DNA of 64,000 nucleotides from an uncultured Acetatifactor sp. (GCA_947594835.1 CANQEH010000007.1:1-64000); one strand, 5' to 3'; numbered from the stretch's first letter, positions 17,871-26,958 are shown. Made by a program: numbers and translations. Notes: generated by a model from the letters alone, not told the origin.

Positions 17871-19217
17871 ATGAACCAGTTATCCCTGTTTGACAGTGAA
17901 AACGGATATTCCCTCTCCCAGGGCTTTGCCCCGCTGGCAGATCGGATGCGCCCCCGGGATTTGGAGGACTATGTGGGCCAGCGGCATCTTTTGGGCCCAC
18001 GCGGGATCCTGCGGCAGATGCTGGAGCGGGATCAGGTCTGCTCCATGATCTTCTGGGGGCCGCCCGGCGTGGGCAAAACCACCCTGGCCCGGATCATCGC
18101 CAACCGGACCAAATCCGATTTTGTGAATTTCAGCGCCGTCACCAGCGGCATCAAAGAGATCAAGGACATCATGCGCCAGGCGGAGGAAAACCGCGGATAC
18201 GGCGTGCGCACCCTCTGCTTCGTGGACGAGATACACCGCTTCAACAAGGCCCAGCAGGACGCCTTCCTGCCCTATGTGGAGCGGGGCAGCATCACATTGA
18301 TCGGCGCCACCACGGAGAATCCCTCCTTTGAGATCAATGCCGCGCTTTTGTCCCGCTGTAAGGTCTTTGTGCTAAAAGAGCTGACCGCAGAGGAGCTGAC
18401 AGACCTGCTCTCCCGGGCCCTGAGGGACAAGCGCGGATTCGGCAGCTCCAAAGTCCGCATGGACGATGCCCTGCTTCGGCTGATCGCCGACTTTGCCAAC
18501 GGGGATGGGCGCACGGCCTTAAACACGCTGGAAATGGCCGTCCTGAACGGGGAAATTTCCGCCGACGGCTCCATCGCCGTCACCGAGGAAACCCTGCGGC
18601 AGTGCCTGGGAAAAAAGACGCTTCTGTACGACAAAAAAGGCGAAGAACATTACAACCTGATCTCTGCGCTGCACAAATCCATGCGCAACTGCGACCCGGA
18701 CGCCGCCGTGTACTGGCTGGCCCGGATGCTGGAGGCCGGGGAAGACCCGCTCTTTATCGCCCGCAGGCTTGTCCGCTTTGCCAGCGAGGACATCGGACTG
18801 GCGGACAACCAGGCCCTGCCTCTGGCGGTGGCGGCCTATCAGGCCTGCCATTTTAACGGGATGCCGGAATGTAACGTCAACCTGGCCCAGACCGTCATCT
18901 ATCTCTCCCTGGCTCCCCGCTCCAACGCGGTCTACCGGGCCTATGAGACAGCCAAAGAGGACGCCCTGAAGCAGCTGGCAGAGCCGGTGCCCTTACAGAT
19001 CCGAAACGCCCCCACCCGGCTGATGGAGGAGCTGCACTACGGCGAGGGCTATGTCTACGCCCACAACACCCGGGAGAAGATGGCCCGGATGACCTGCCTG
19101 CCGGAAAGCCTGAAGGAGAGGCGGTATTATCTGCCCACGGAAGAAGGCGGCGAGGGCGTCCTGAAAAAGCGGCTGGAGGAGAGCAGGGCCTTCCGCCTGG
19201 GAGAGGAAACGCCCTGA
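17871..19217 (+). CDS. rarA: Replication-associated recombination protein A
   Basis: This 448-residue AAA+ ATPase of the RarA/MgsA/WRNIP1 family acts at stalled replication forks with SSB. It shows MRPRDLEDYVGQRHLL, Walker A GPPGVGKTTLA, Walker B LCFVDEIHRFNKAQQDAFLP, the GATTENPSFE sensor segment and the C-terminal YNLISALHKSMRNCDPDAAV clamp-loader-like domain. AGGAGGGCGCG precedes the ATG at 17871, so an ATG seven codons earlier is not used. It is monocistronic and convergent with the peptidase gene (24 bp gap). Confidence 0.96.
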   Translation: MNQLSLFDSENGYSLSQGFAPLADRMRPRDLEDYVGQRHLLGPRGILRQMLERDQVCSMIFWGPPGVGKTTLARIIANRTKSDFVNFSAVTSGIKEIKDIMRQAEENRGYGVRTLCFVDEIHRFNKAQQDAFLPYVERGSITLIGATTENPSFEINAALLSRCKVFVLKELTAEELTDLLSRALRDKRGFGSSKVRMDDALLRLIADFANGDGRTALNTLEMAVLNGEISADGSIAVTEETLRQCLGKKTLLYDKKGEEHYNLISALHKSMRNCDPDAAVYWLARMLEAGEDPLFIARRLVRFASEDIGLADNQALPLAVAAYQACHFNGMPECNVNLAQTVIYLSLAPRSNAVYRAYETAKEDALKQLAEPVPLQIRNAPTRLMEELHYGEGYVYAHNTREKMARMTCLPESLKERRYYLPTEEGGEGVLKKRLEESRAFRLGEETP

Positions 19218-19241
19218 AAGAAACTTTTGCAAATCAATCTC

Positions 19242-20387
19242 TCATCCCTCCGGCGTTGGCACAGCGGCCTCCGGCGTGGACGCAGCGGCCGCAGGCGTTT
19301 CCGCCCCGGTATGGCTCCCGGCCTGGTACGCCTCCACCGCCGGATCCACGATCCGGCTGCTCCTCACCCATTCCCGGGTATCCCCCACCTTATGGGCCGC
19401 CTGGGTGTGCTTTGCCAGAAACCGGGTCAAAGCATAGAGGTCGATCCAGATCTCGTTGTCGCTCTCCTTCTGGGACTCGTCAAAGACAAGCTCCAGGCCC
19501 CAGTGCAGATGGGTCACTTCGATATTGTTTACGTTTTCTTCCGTGCTGTAGCCGGTGTGGCCCATATAGCCGATCACGTCCCCTGCCGTCACCACGCTGC
19601 CCTCTTTCAGGCCTTCCGCGTAAGGGTAGTTCTGCCGCAGGTGGGCGTAGTAATAATACCGCCTGCCGTCAAAGCTGCGGATGCCGATCCGCCAGCCGCC
19701 GTACTGGTTCCACCCCAGGGCTTCCACCACCCCGGACTCCACGCTGATGATGGGCGTCCCCGTAAGCCCCATCATATCGTGGCCCAGGTGGCGTCTCTTG
19801 TAGCCGTAACTCCTCCCCACGCCGAAATCGTCATAATGGGTATAGTCAAACCCTCTGGCCAGCGGAAAATAGCCCTTCAGCCCGTAGCGTTCTTCATAGG
19901 ACGTATTTCCCGCCGCATCCGTCACTTCTTCCCGATAGTCCCCCACCAGACCCCCCAGGGCCGCGTCATAAGCATCCGCATAATAGGGATAATAGGACAG
20001 ATTTTCGGTGAGGGACGCTATGGTCTCCTCCCCTGCCGCCAGGGCCTGCGCCCCCTTCTCTAATATCTTCAGGGCCGCCTTGTCAAAGACGCCGCCGGTT
20101 CTGGCCGCCGTGTAGGCCAAAAGCTCCACCCAGTGCACCTCATGCTCCGTGCCGTGGGTCTTCACATCCCAGTCATAGGCGCTGCAGAGGGCTTCGTAGG
20201 ACACCGTAAAATCCACCCACTTGATATAGTCCTGTTCTATAGTGAGAACACTGCCGTCCACACTTTCCTCCCGGCTCTCCCGGGGCAGCCCCACAAACAG
20301 GGCCGCCGCCAGCGCCACCAGGCCGCACTCTGTCAGGATCCCCTTTCTCAGCCATCCTATGAGGCGGCTCCTTTTCTCTTTGTCCAT
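19242..20387 (-). CDS. M23-family metallopeptidase, membrane anchored
   Basis: This 381-residue protein has one N-terminal membrane helix (about 17-35, ILTECGLVALAAALFVGLP) and an extracellular domain. The LytM/M23 zinc site appears as HLGHDMMG (HxxxD) and VTHLHWGLEL (HxH), with YYYYAHLRQNYPYAEGLKEGSVVTAG between them, so it is probably an active cell-wall endopeptidase. The N-terminal ~200 residues are not assigned. The Ala/Pro/Thr/Glu-rich tail is low complexity. The start at 20387 is favoured over an upstream ATG because the membrane segment then lies near the N-terminus. Homologues are often sporulation or division hydrolases. Confidence 0.85.
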   Translation of the reverse strand: MDKEKRSRLIGWLRKGILTECGLVALAAALFVGLPRESREESVDGSVLTIEQDYIKWVDFTVSYEALCSAYDWDVKTHGTEHEVHWVELLAYTAARTGGVFDKAALKILEKGAQALAAGEETIASLTENLSYYPYYADAYDAALGGLVGDYREEVTDAAGNTSYEERYGLKGYFPLARGFDYTHYDDFGVGRSYGYKRRHLGHDMMGLTGTPIISVESGVVEALGWNQYGGWRIGIRSFDGRRYYYYAHLRQNYPYAEGLKEGSVVTAGDVIGYMGHTGYSTEENVNNIEVTHLHWGLELVFDESQKESDNEIWIDLYALTRFLAKHTQAAHKVGDTREWVRSSRIVDPAVEAYQAGSHTGAETPAAAASTPEAAVPTPEG

Positions 20388-20523
20388 GCCCCGCTCCGCC
20401 GCTTTCCTCACTGGAAATATATGTGGAAGGACGCCCTGCCATGCGTGAAAGGTTTGGGGGCTGCACATGAGAGACAGCGGAATTTTTTCCCCGCAGCCTT
20501 TTTCCGCTCATGCAAACCATCCT

Positions 20524-21180
20524 TCATCCCGCGCCATCCAATGCAATCTTTTCAACCGCCGCAACGGTTCCTTTCCTCAAAGTCAGAACGACGTCCGCTT
20601 TCTGAGCCAGCTCCTTGCTATGTGTCACCATAATCACACATTTATTTTTTTCATGTGCCAGCTCCGAAAAAATAGAAATGATCTCATTCGCAGTATCTTC
20701 ATCCAGATTTCCTGTTGGCTCGTCTGCCAGCAGGACGGGCGCATTGCTCGCCAATGCCCTTGCTATGGCGACCCTCTGCTGCTGCCCGCCGGATAGCTGC
20801 ATTACGTTGCGCCTGCTCTGGGTTTCATCCAGTCCCATTGACCTTAATAACCCCATTGCATCTTCTTTGCCGCCAAGCTTGACATTTTCAACCGGCGTAA
20901 GATAATCAATCAGGTTATAATTCTGAAAGACGAGTGAGATATTTTCTTTCCTGTGTCTGTTCAGCCCTTTCTGCAAGATATTGGCTCCATCCATACGGAT
21001 TTCCCCCTCTACCGGCACATCAAGCCCCGCCAACAGGGAAAGAAGCGTGGTCTTCCCCGAACCGCTTGTGCCTAAGACGGCATACATTTTCCCCGGCTCA
21101 AAGCAGTAAGATATATGGTTCAATATCACCTTGTCTTTCTGTGATTTGTAATAATACATAACATCCTTTATCTCTAACAT
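20524..21180 (-). CDS. ABC transporter ATP-binding protein (MacB/LolD type)
   Basis: This 218-residue ATPase has Walker A GTSGSGKTT, signature LSGGQQQRVAIARALAS and Walker B VLLADEPTGNLDE, the pattern of MacB/LolD/FtsE-type systems that work with FtsX-fold permeases. GGAGATTATT precedes the chosen ATG at 21180. It closes an operon with two permeases and a lipoprotein. The divergent regulator/kinase pair suggests induction by an extracellular signal, for instance a peptide antibiotic or envelope stress. Confidence 0.9.
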   Translation of the reverse strand: MLEIKDVMYYYKSQKDKVILNHISYCFEPGKMYAVLGTSGSGKTTLLSLLAGLDVPVEGEIRMDGANILQKGLNRHRKENISLVFQNYNLIDYLTPVENVKLGGKEDAMGLLRSMGLDETQSRRNVMQLSGGQQQRVAIARALASNAPVLLADEPTGNLDEDTANEIISIFSELAHEKNKCVIMVTHSKELAQKADVVLTLRKGTVAAVEKIALDGAG

Positions 21181-21216
21181 AATAATCTCCATTCCGGAGC
21201 GTTCTCGCGACGGGGC

Positions 21217-21316
21217 GACGCGAATTTCAAATTCGCGTCTGCCATCAGAGGAATTTGTGACGCTCCTTCACAAATTCTCGTGTGAAAAATCAGCACATCA
21301 GTGTGATTTTTCACAC
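21217..21316 (-). repeat. Hairpin leader cassette, type C
   Basis: Three perfect or near-perfect hairpins lie in a row between the permease stop and the ATPase start: arms GACGCGAATTT/AAATTCGCGTC (21217-21239), GAATTTGTGA/TCACAAATTC (21251-21277) and GTGTGAAAAATCA/TGATTTTTCACAC (21280-21316). The middle hairpin shares TGTGACGCTCCT with the one in the hibernation-factor leader at 35404-35425. Confidence 0.8.
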
Positions 21317-21323
21317 TGTCCTC

Positions 21324-22778
21324 CTAACTCATCCTGCTTAAAATCTCTTTCGGCTTCTGGATCATAATAAAAATACAAGATCCCGCAATGGCGATGATGA
21401 TGATTCCAAGAACCGATATTCCGGATAACAGAATCACATTCCCACTGATCTCCACGCTGACGCCTACGACCTTTGCCTGATCATCCTCTAATAAAGAGTG
21501 TGCTACCATACCGGCCTCCATCTGTTCCTGCTCTTCCTGCCTCCGTATCTGATCATCCACCAGAGAGCCAACCACCCCCTGAGAAACGATTGGCGACACA
21601 GCCGCCGCTAATAAAAACGCGGCGCATCCAACCAAAATGCCCTCCAAAAGCATCTGCATGATAATGCCGCATTTCGTCCTTCCAAGAGAGATATATATCC
21701 CAATCTCATGCACCCTGCTTTTTAACCAGAACAGGGAAACCAGACAGATAATGATCACGCCGGATACGCATACTAATATCAGGATCAGCGAACTCATTTT
21801 CTCTAATTCGCCGAAGTTCTCCGTCATCGTGTCACTCATTCCCGTATTGTCGAGGAAATCATATCTTTCCCATCCGATATCCACTGCCTGTATCCTTTTC
21901 TTGACGGTTTCATATTCATCCACATTTTCTACCACAAAAGTTGCATACTGATACAGGGGGCTGCCCTCATTTCCCTCCGGTTTTTCGGGAAAAGACAGAT
22001 CCGTGAAGATAATGTTCTCACTCCGATAGCTGTCGCCGTACATGATCGGCATAATTTTATTTATCGAATCATAGACGCCTACCACCTCTGCCTGATAGAC
22101 CTTCGATGTTTCCCTTTCCTTCCAGTTGTTAAATTCCAGGACGTCCCCCACCTTCAGTCCGTTCAAGTCCGCAAGTTCTCTGGAAATCACACAGACATCC
22201 ACATCCTCCGGGGTGATCATCCTGCCCTCGTTTACTTCGATATTTCCCTTCTGAACATCAAAGTCCATTTCCATGGAAAGGTTTCCACGGAGCGACACGC
22301 CCTTCTGATCGTAACTTTGATCTACATCCTTATCCTCGATACGCTCAAAATTGACAGGATTCACAACCGTATTTGCGGTTGTGACGTTATATGATTCTAT
22401 CCCGTCTGCTTCCGCGATCTTTTTAATGTCATCCATCAAAAGCGTATCAAAAGAGTTATCTGTCCATGTCATCCAGTCTCCTGACTCAAGCTGCTTTTGA
22501 TGATAGCCTTCGGCGCTTCCGTTCGTTCCTCTTCCAATCTGTTTGGAAAGTTCAGCCACCCGTTGGCTGCGGTTCGCTTCATTTATCTCAAGACGAAAAG
22601 ACGCCCCGATCGCCTGTTTGCTTTCATTCTGCGTCTGTATGCTGGCGGATTTACAAGCCCACCCGGCAAAAATAAATAAGGAAGTGATAAATATGATCAG
22701 CAAAAACAGAATCGTTTTTGCCCGCTTGCGCAGGACAGACCGTATACTTAATCCAAATACATTCATGCTTGTGTGCAT
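21324..22778 (-). CDS. ABC transporter permease (FtsX/MacB fold)
   Basis: This 484-residue membrane protein has one N-terminal helix (about 20-40), a large extracytoplasmic domain of roughly 280 residues, and three C-terminal helices containing the FtsX core (IIICLVSLFWLKSRVHEIGIYISLGRTKCGIIMQML). That topology is MacB-like, suggesting export or mechanotransmission rather than import. The 96-bp hairpin cassette at 22783-22878 ends in its GAGGTA ribosome site. Paralogous to the next upstream permease. Confidence 0.88.
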   Translation of the reverse strand: MHTSMNVFGLSIRSVLRKRAKTILFLLIIFITSLFIFAGWACKSASIQTQNESKQAIGASFRLEINEANRSQRVAELSKQIGRGTNGSAEGYHQKQLESGDWMTWTDNSFDTLLMDDIKKIAEADGIESYNVTTANTVVNPVNFERIEDKDVDQSYDQKGVSLRGNLSMEMDFDVQKGNIEVNEGRMITPEDVDVCVISRELADLNGLKVGDVLEFNNWKERETSKVYQAEVVGVYDSINKIMPIMYGDSYRSENIIFTDLSFPEKPEGNEGSPLYQYATFVVENVDEYETVKKRIQAVDIGWERYDFLDNTGMSDTMTENFGELEKMSSLILILVCVSGVIIICLVSLFWLKSRVHEIGIYISLGRTKCGIIMQMLLEGILVGCAAFLLAAAVSPIVSQGVVGSLVDDQIRRQEEQEQMEAGMVAHSLLEDDQAKVVGVSVEISGNVILLSGISVLGIIIIAIAGSCIFIMIQKPKEILSRMS

Positions 22779-22782
22779 GGTT

Positions 22783-22878
22783 TACCTCATTTCCGCGCTG
22801 CTCTTTGCGCATAACGAGTTTGTGTCAAGCAGCGCGCGGACACAAATCTCGCGATTGAAAATTTTAATTTTCAATCTT
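22783..22878 (-). repeat. Hairpin leader cassette, copy 2 (96 bp)
   Basis: This is nearly identical to 2413-2508 (one mismatch). It lies between two permease genes, touching the stop codon of the upstream one and supplying the ribosome site of the downstream one. The same three hairpins are present. Two copies 20 kb apart in front of unrelated genes indicate a dispersed element rather than a gene-specific regulator. Confidence 0.85.
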
Positions 22879-24043
22879 ATCCCTCCATTTCCGATAAGAT
22901 CTCTTTCGGCTGCTTTTTCAGATACGGGAGCATGGCGATTACCGTCAAAAGCAGGATCATCCCCATACCGCATCCGAAAACCAGAAGGCCGCCCGTATCA
23001 TCTGCCTTTAGACTTCCTCCGATGCCCTTCCCTATTTCCAGATGGTTTAGAAACACCGGCAGCAGACGATGCGCCATAAGCGCTGAAATGACAAAGGAAA
23101 ACAGATACAGTATCAGCCCCTCTGCCGCAAACTGGAACAATAAATTGCTCTTTTCCAAGCCCAGGCTGACATACACAGCAATTTCCGTCTTTCGCCCCCG
23201 CATCCACATGGACAGGAGCAGCTCCGTCACCGAACAGCCTGTGATCAGAGTGATTGCCAGGACAAACAGGGTGATCCTGCCTGTCTGCTCTATCGAGATC
23301 CGCATTTTCTGATAGGTATGGTTATTTGCCTGAACATAAGCCCTCCCATTGCATTTCTCATCCAATACACCAGCCAGCTCCTCTAATTGCTCTGGTTCTT
23401 CCGCATAGCAGACCACTTTTGCGTACCCCTGATCCGGCAGATTTTCATCTGCCATGAGATAGATCTGGTTTTCGATCCGGTTTTCCGTGGCAACATTATC
23501 TGTCTGCTGCCTTTCCGTGCCGGATAAAAAAACACCGGCAATCCTGTATCTTTCCCCTATTACATCCCCAACCCCAAGACCGTTTCTTTCAGCCAGAAGT
23601 TGGTTGATCACGACCTCATGATCGGACGATGGAAAATTCCCCTCAAAAAGGCGGTATATTTTTTCCTCAAAGGGACTGTCCCGATCAATCCGGTTCTGTA
23701 TGTGGACAGTAAATAACTGCTCTGACTGTTCCCCTCCCGCCACAGGCGCCAGCTCCGGGATTGCCATCCGCTCCGACCATAAACAGTTGATCCGGCTGAC
23801 GCCCGGGATTGCCAGAAACTGCTGCACCTCGTCCTCCGAAAACTGCTCTGCTCCCTGCCGGATCTCCAATATCACCCTGCTTTCCGCACTGCTCTTTAGT
23901 TCCCGCATGACCTCTTCCGATGCCCTCTGTATCCCAAGGATGCCCAGCACCATGCTGTTGACCACCAAAAAGATCAAAAACAGCAGAAAAGACTTTAGCC
24001 TTTTTCTGCCGATATAGCGGAAAGCCCTCTGCAAATCACTCAT
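22877..24043 (-). CDS. ABC transporter permease (FtsX/MacB fold)
   Basis: This 388-residue protein has the same layout as its downstream neighbour: an N-terminal helix (about 15-37), an extracytoplasmic domain of about 200 residues, and three C-terminal helices around SMWMRGRKTEIAVYVSLGLEKSNLLFQF. AGGAGGGCGT precedes the ATG. With its paralogue it probably forms a heterodimeric permease. It follows the lipoprotein gene by 19 bp. Confidence 0.88.
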   Translation of the reverse strand: MSDLQRAFRYIGRKRLKSFLLFLIFLVVNSMVLGILGIQRASEEVMRELKSSAESRVILEIRQGAEQFSEDEVQQFLAIPGVSRINCLWSERMAIPELAPVAGGEQSEQLFTVHIQNRIDRDSPFEEKIYRLFEGNFPSSDHEVVINQLLAERNGLGVGDVIGERYRIAGVFLSGTERQQTDNVATENRIENQIYLMADENLPDQGYAKVVCYAEEPEQLEELAGVLDEKCNGRAYVQANNHTYQKMRISIEQTGRITLFVLAITLITGCSVTELLLSMWMRGRKTEIAVYVSLGLEKSNLLFQFAAEGLILYLFSFVISALMAHRLLPVFLNHLEIGKGIGGSLKADDTGGLLVFGCGMGMILLLTVIAMLPYLKKQPKEILSEMEG

Positions 24044-24062
24044 ACGCCCTCCTACTATTGCC

Positions 24063-24623
24063 CTACTGCCATCTAAGGATCAGAATTTTGTCTGCTGTCC
24101 AATGTGCTGCATCCTGACAGGAGCCGAATACACAGACCTGGGACTGCTTTTTGACGCTTTCCTTATCCGTATCTTCCCTTGAAATCTCTTTCTGTGAACT
24201 TATGCTGAGATTTACAATTTGAAAGACGGTATTGTCGGTATAGGTAACCTGAACATTATTTTCATCGCTTTCTGCTCCGGGAGCTGCCTGTGTCATTACC
24301 TGCCCGCCTCCCGCTTCTGTTTCTGTGGTTGCCGGAGATAAAGAGAATCCTTCATCAGAAAACTCTGCCACACTCCCCTCCAAGTCTGCTCCGTCATTAA
24401 AATCCCCGTTGCCCGTACTGCCAGATGCCACATCATCTGACGCATGATCGTCTGCCTGTGCCCCTTCTGACACATGATCGTCTGCCTGTACCTCATCCGC
24501 CACATTGTCCTGCTGTTTGATTCCCAGGCTGCCTGCCATGTCCCTGCCGCACCCTGCCAGACACAGAACGGACAATCCTCCTGCACAGATGATTGCAATT
24601 GCTTTTTTCCACATTGTTTTCAT
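24063..24623 (-). CDS. Lipoprotein associated with the ABC transporter
   Basis: This 186-residue protein has a lipobox (VLCLAGC, Cys about 25) and is followed by an acidic low-complexity region with an internal repeat (EVQADDHVSEG, AQADDHASDD). The C-terminal half contains a short beta-rich domain (NVQVTYTDNTVFQIVNLSISSQ). No family is recognised. As first gene of the transporter operon it may be a capture or sensor protein on the cell surface. Its own ribosome site is weak (AAGTGAAG). Confidence 0.7.
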   Translation of the reverse strand: MKTMWKKAIAIICAGGLSVLCLAGCGRDMAGSLGIKQQDNVADEVQADDHVSEGAQADDHASDDVASGSTGNGDFNDGADLEGSVAEFSDEGFSLSPATTETEAGGGQVMTQAAPGAESDENNVQVTYTDNTVFQIVNLSISSQKEISREDTDKESVKKQSQVCVFGSCQDAAHWTADKILILRWQ

Positions 24624-24685
24624 GTTTTTTACTTCACTTTAATTTTATTTGGCTCACAAGCCATGATGTAAGGATAGCAAAAAAC

Positions 24686-24762
24686 TTCTCGAAAAATCTT
24701 CAAAGCATCACTCCGATTTTCCGGATTTTTTCGAGGATTTTTCGAGGATTGTCTGCTATACT
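24686..24762. promoter_or_regulatory. Response-regulator-type control region with direct repeats
   Basis: TTTTTCGAGGA occurs twice in tandem at 24727-24737 and 24738-24748 (11-bp period), overlapping where a -35 would lie for TATACT (24757-24762, extended by TG). A third copy, inverted and with one mismatch, is at 24686-24696. Tandem ~11-bp half-sites overlapping -35 are typical for activated promoters of OmpR-family regulators. The region lies between the transporter operon and the divergent regulator/kinase genes, so it may control both. Confidence 0.65.
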
Positions 24763-24788
24763 ATGATCAAAACAGTAGGGATGACAAA

Positions 24789-24839
24789 AGTTTGAAAATG
24801 AATTTTCAAACTATTGATTGGTATGCGTGCTGAAGCACG
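24789..24839 (+). repeat. Hairpin leader cassette, type B copy 2
   Basis: AGTTTGAAAAT/ATTTTCAAACT (24789-24812) and CGTGC/GCACG (24826-24839) hairpins lie just before the response-regulator start. The block 24818-24839 matches 9691-9712 with one mismatch in 22 bases. Confidence 0.75.
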
Positions 24840-24853
24840 AAAGGGGTATAGAA

Positions 24854-25549
24854 TTGAAAGTTCTTTTAATTGAAGATGACCAAACTCTCTGCAGCGCAAT
24901 TAGGCAGCAGCTTACAAAAGAAAATTATGTCGTTGACGCCTGCACAAGCGGTGAAGACGGAATGATTTATGCGCTGAATCCAGATAACGGTTATGCACTT
25001 GCCATTATAGACCGTATGCTTCCAGTCATAGATGGAATGACCATCTTAAAAGCCATGCGGAAAAAACAGATCTCCATCCCTGTCATCATCATTACCGGGA
25101 TGTCAGAATTGCATGACAAGATAGATGGACTGGACAATGGCGCCGATGATTATCTGGTAAAACCTTTCCACATATCAGAACTATCCGCCCGGATCCGGGC
25201 ATTAACACGAAGACCAGCGATGATATCCGAGAAAAGCTGCCTGCAATACCATGATTTATCCTTAAATCTTGACAAGAGGGAATTGTCATGCGGTAAAAAT
25301 ACGATACCGCTTACCCCAAAAGAATTTCTTCTCATGTGCGCCTTCTTAGAAAAGCCCGACACAATCCTTACCCGTGAGCAGCTCATGCAGAAAGTGTGGG
25401 AAACAGATGCTCCCATCCTGCAGGCCAATGTCGATAATTATGTCTATTTCCTGCGTAAGCGTATACGGGCTTTGCACAGCGGCTGTTCTATCACATCCTC
25501 ATACGGTTCAGGCTATCTGTTGGAGGTTTGCCATGCTGAAAAATCTTAA
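24854..25549 (+). CDS. OmpR-family response regulator
   Basis: This 231-residue regulator begins at a TTG (24854) after AAAGGGGTATAGAA; its receiver domain starts LKVLLIEDDQTLCSAI. The phosphoacceptor Asp is in LAIIDRMLPVIDG and the conserved Lys in DDYLVKPFHIS. The C-terminal winged helix shows LTPKEFLLMCAFLEKP and ending YGSGYLLEVC. It overlaps the kinase gene by 17 bp and probably acts on the repeat-containing region upstream, controlling the divergent ABC transporter. Confidence 0.92.
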   Translation: MKVLLIEDDQTLCSAIRQQLTKENYVVDACTSGEDGMIYALNPDNGYALAIIDRMLPVIDGMTILKAMRKKQISIPVIIITGMSELHDKIDGLDNGADDYLVKPFHISELSARIRALTRRPAMISEKSCLQYHDLSLNLDKRELSCGKNTIPLTPKEFLLMCAFLEKPDTILTREQLMQKVWETDAPILQANVDNYVYFLRKRIRALHSGCSITSSYGSGYLLEVCHAEKS

Positions 25550-26831
25550 ACGGAAATTGTATTTCCTTTTTGTCAGCAGTATTATGTTTGTCTTTACGAT
25601 CGTATTTTTCCTGCTGGTATGCGAAAATATAGAAACCATGCAGGATGCGGAACTCAGTGCATTAAACAGACAGGCTACGATCCTCGTTCTGCTTTTTGAG
25701 AATACTGCAAATTATGTGGAAAATTTAGAAATCTGTGAAAAAAAATATGATTATGCTTTCCGCTTATTTACAGAACAAAATGAACTTCTCTATGAAAGCT
25801 GTAATATAGAAGATGCAACAAAAACAATAGATACTTTTTTGGAAAAATTGAAGCATTCAGAAAGTATCTGTAAAAGCGGAAACGATAGCTCTGAGCATAG
25901 TGTGCAGTCCGGAATCATTACCTTCCACACTGAAAAAGGCACAGCATATCATGGCGTTCTATGTTCCATCTACACCGATACCGAATATGTAAATCTTGTG
26001 ATTATGAAAGAAAAAAGTGGATTAGCCGCTTTTTTACCTGCCATTATACGTTATTTTCTGATATGGCTTATGGTGTTGATTGCCGTCCTGTTTGTGTCGG
26101 TTCTTATTATCAGACAGGCAATCAAACCCGCTGAAAAAACCATGCAGAGCCAAAAGAATTTTATTGCCGCCGTATCCCACGAATTAAAGACGCCACTGGC
26201 TGTCATATTGTCCGCAACAGATACCATTGAATCTTTGCCCGACTGTACCACAGACATTAGAAACCACACTTCTCTCATTGAAGCTGAAATATCACGCATG
26301 ACAAGGCTGATCCAGGACTTGCTCCTGTTATCTTCCATTGACGCCGGAAACTGGAGGTTTCATAAATCAGAAATAAATGTAGATACTTTACTGGTCGGCC
26401 TGTATGATAAATATGTAAATATCTGTAACCAGAAATCCATCGACTTGCAGATTAAGACGCCGGAAGAATGCTTTCCTGCCCTAATCTCCGATGAAGACCG
26501 TTTAAACCAGATCATCAGCATTTTACTGGATAACGCAATTTCCTATTCACCAGAGCATTCCGTTATTTTGCTGGATGCCTCTATACGAAAAAATTGTCTT
26601 ACCATAAGCATCATAGATCATGGGATTGGGATAAGCGAAGAAGACAAGAAACACATATTTGACCGCTTTTATCGGTGCGATAAGTCCCGCACGAAAAAAG
26701 GGCACTACGGATTGGGGCTTAGCGTTGCAAACGAACTGATTTCACTCCTTGCCGGCAAAATATACTTGAACGATACACCCGGCGGCGGATGCACATTTAC
26801 CGTTGTGATCCCTTGGAGCGCGGCAGAATAA
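25533..26831 (+). CDS. Sensor histidine kinase
   Basis: This 432-residue membrane kinase has two TM helices (about 9-30 and 168-192) with an extracytoplasmic sensor of about 135 residues between them. It carries the H-box AVSHELKTPLAVI, N-box LLDNAISYS, and G-boxes DHGIGISEEDKKHIFDRFYR and GLGLSVANELI. The start at 25533 follows TTGGAGGTTTGCC, within the end of the regulator gene. The sensor domain is large enough to bind a ligand directly, unlike the short loops of BceS-type kinases. Confidence 0.92.
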   Translation: MLKNLKRKLYFLFVSSIMFVFTIVFFLLVCENIETMQDAELSALNRQATILVLLFENTANYVENLEICEKKYDYAFRLFTEQNELLYESCNIEDATKTIDTFLEKLKHSESICKSGNDSSEHSVQSGIITFHTEKGTAYHGVLCSIYTDTEYVNLVIMKEKSGLAAFLPAIIRYFLIWLMVLIAVLFVSVLIIRQAIKPAEKTMQSQKNFIAAVSHELKTPLAVILSATDTIESLPDCTTDIRNHTSLIEAEISRMTRLIQDLLLLSSIDAGNWRFHKSEINVDTLLVGLYDKYVNICNQKSIDLQIKTPEECFPALISDEDRLNQIISILLDNAISYSPEHSVILLDASIRKNCLTISIIDHGIGISEEDKKHIFDRFYRCDKSRTKKGHYGLGLSVANELISLLAGKIYLNDTPGGGCTFTVVIPWSAAE

Positions 26832-26866
26832 CAACGCATTCATGCCATCCCTGTGTGAACACAGCA

Positions 26867-26905
26867 GGCAGCTGCCATCCGTCAAGCAGGAGGATAGCTG
26901 CCTTT
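26867..26905 (+). terminator. Possible terminator after the kinase gene
   Basis: GGCAGCT and AGCTGCC with an additional partly paired interior form a hairpin followed by TTTA. The U-run is short, so this is a tentative call. Confidence 0.45.
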
Positions 26906-26949
26906 ACGCTTAACCGCCTTAACGGGCGGTAGATTTCTTCACATTTGGG

Positions 26950-26958
26950 TGGTATAAT
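26950..26958 (+). promoter_or_regulatory. Extended -10 element before the GNAT remnant
   Basis: TGGTATAAT ends at 26958, about 55 bp before the GNAT-like frame. No convincing -35 is present at 17 bp. Confidence 0.45.
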
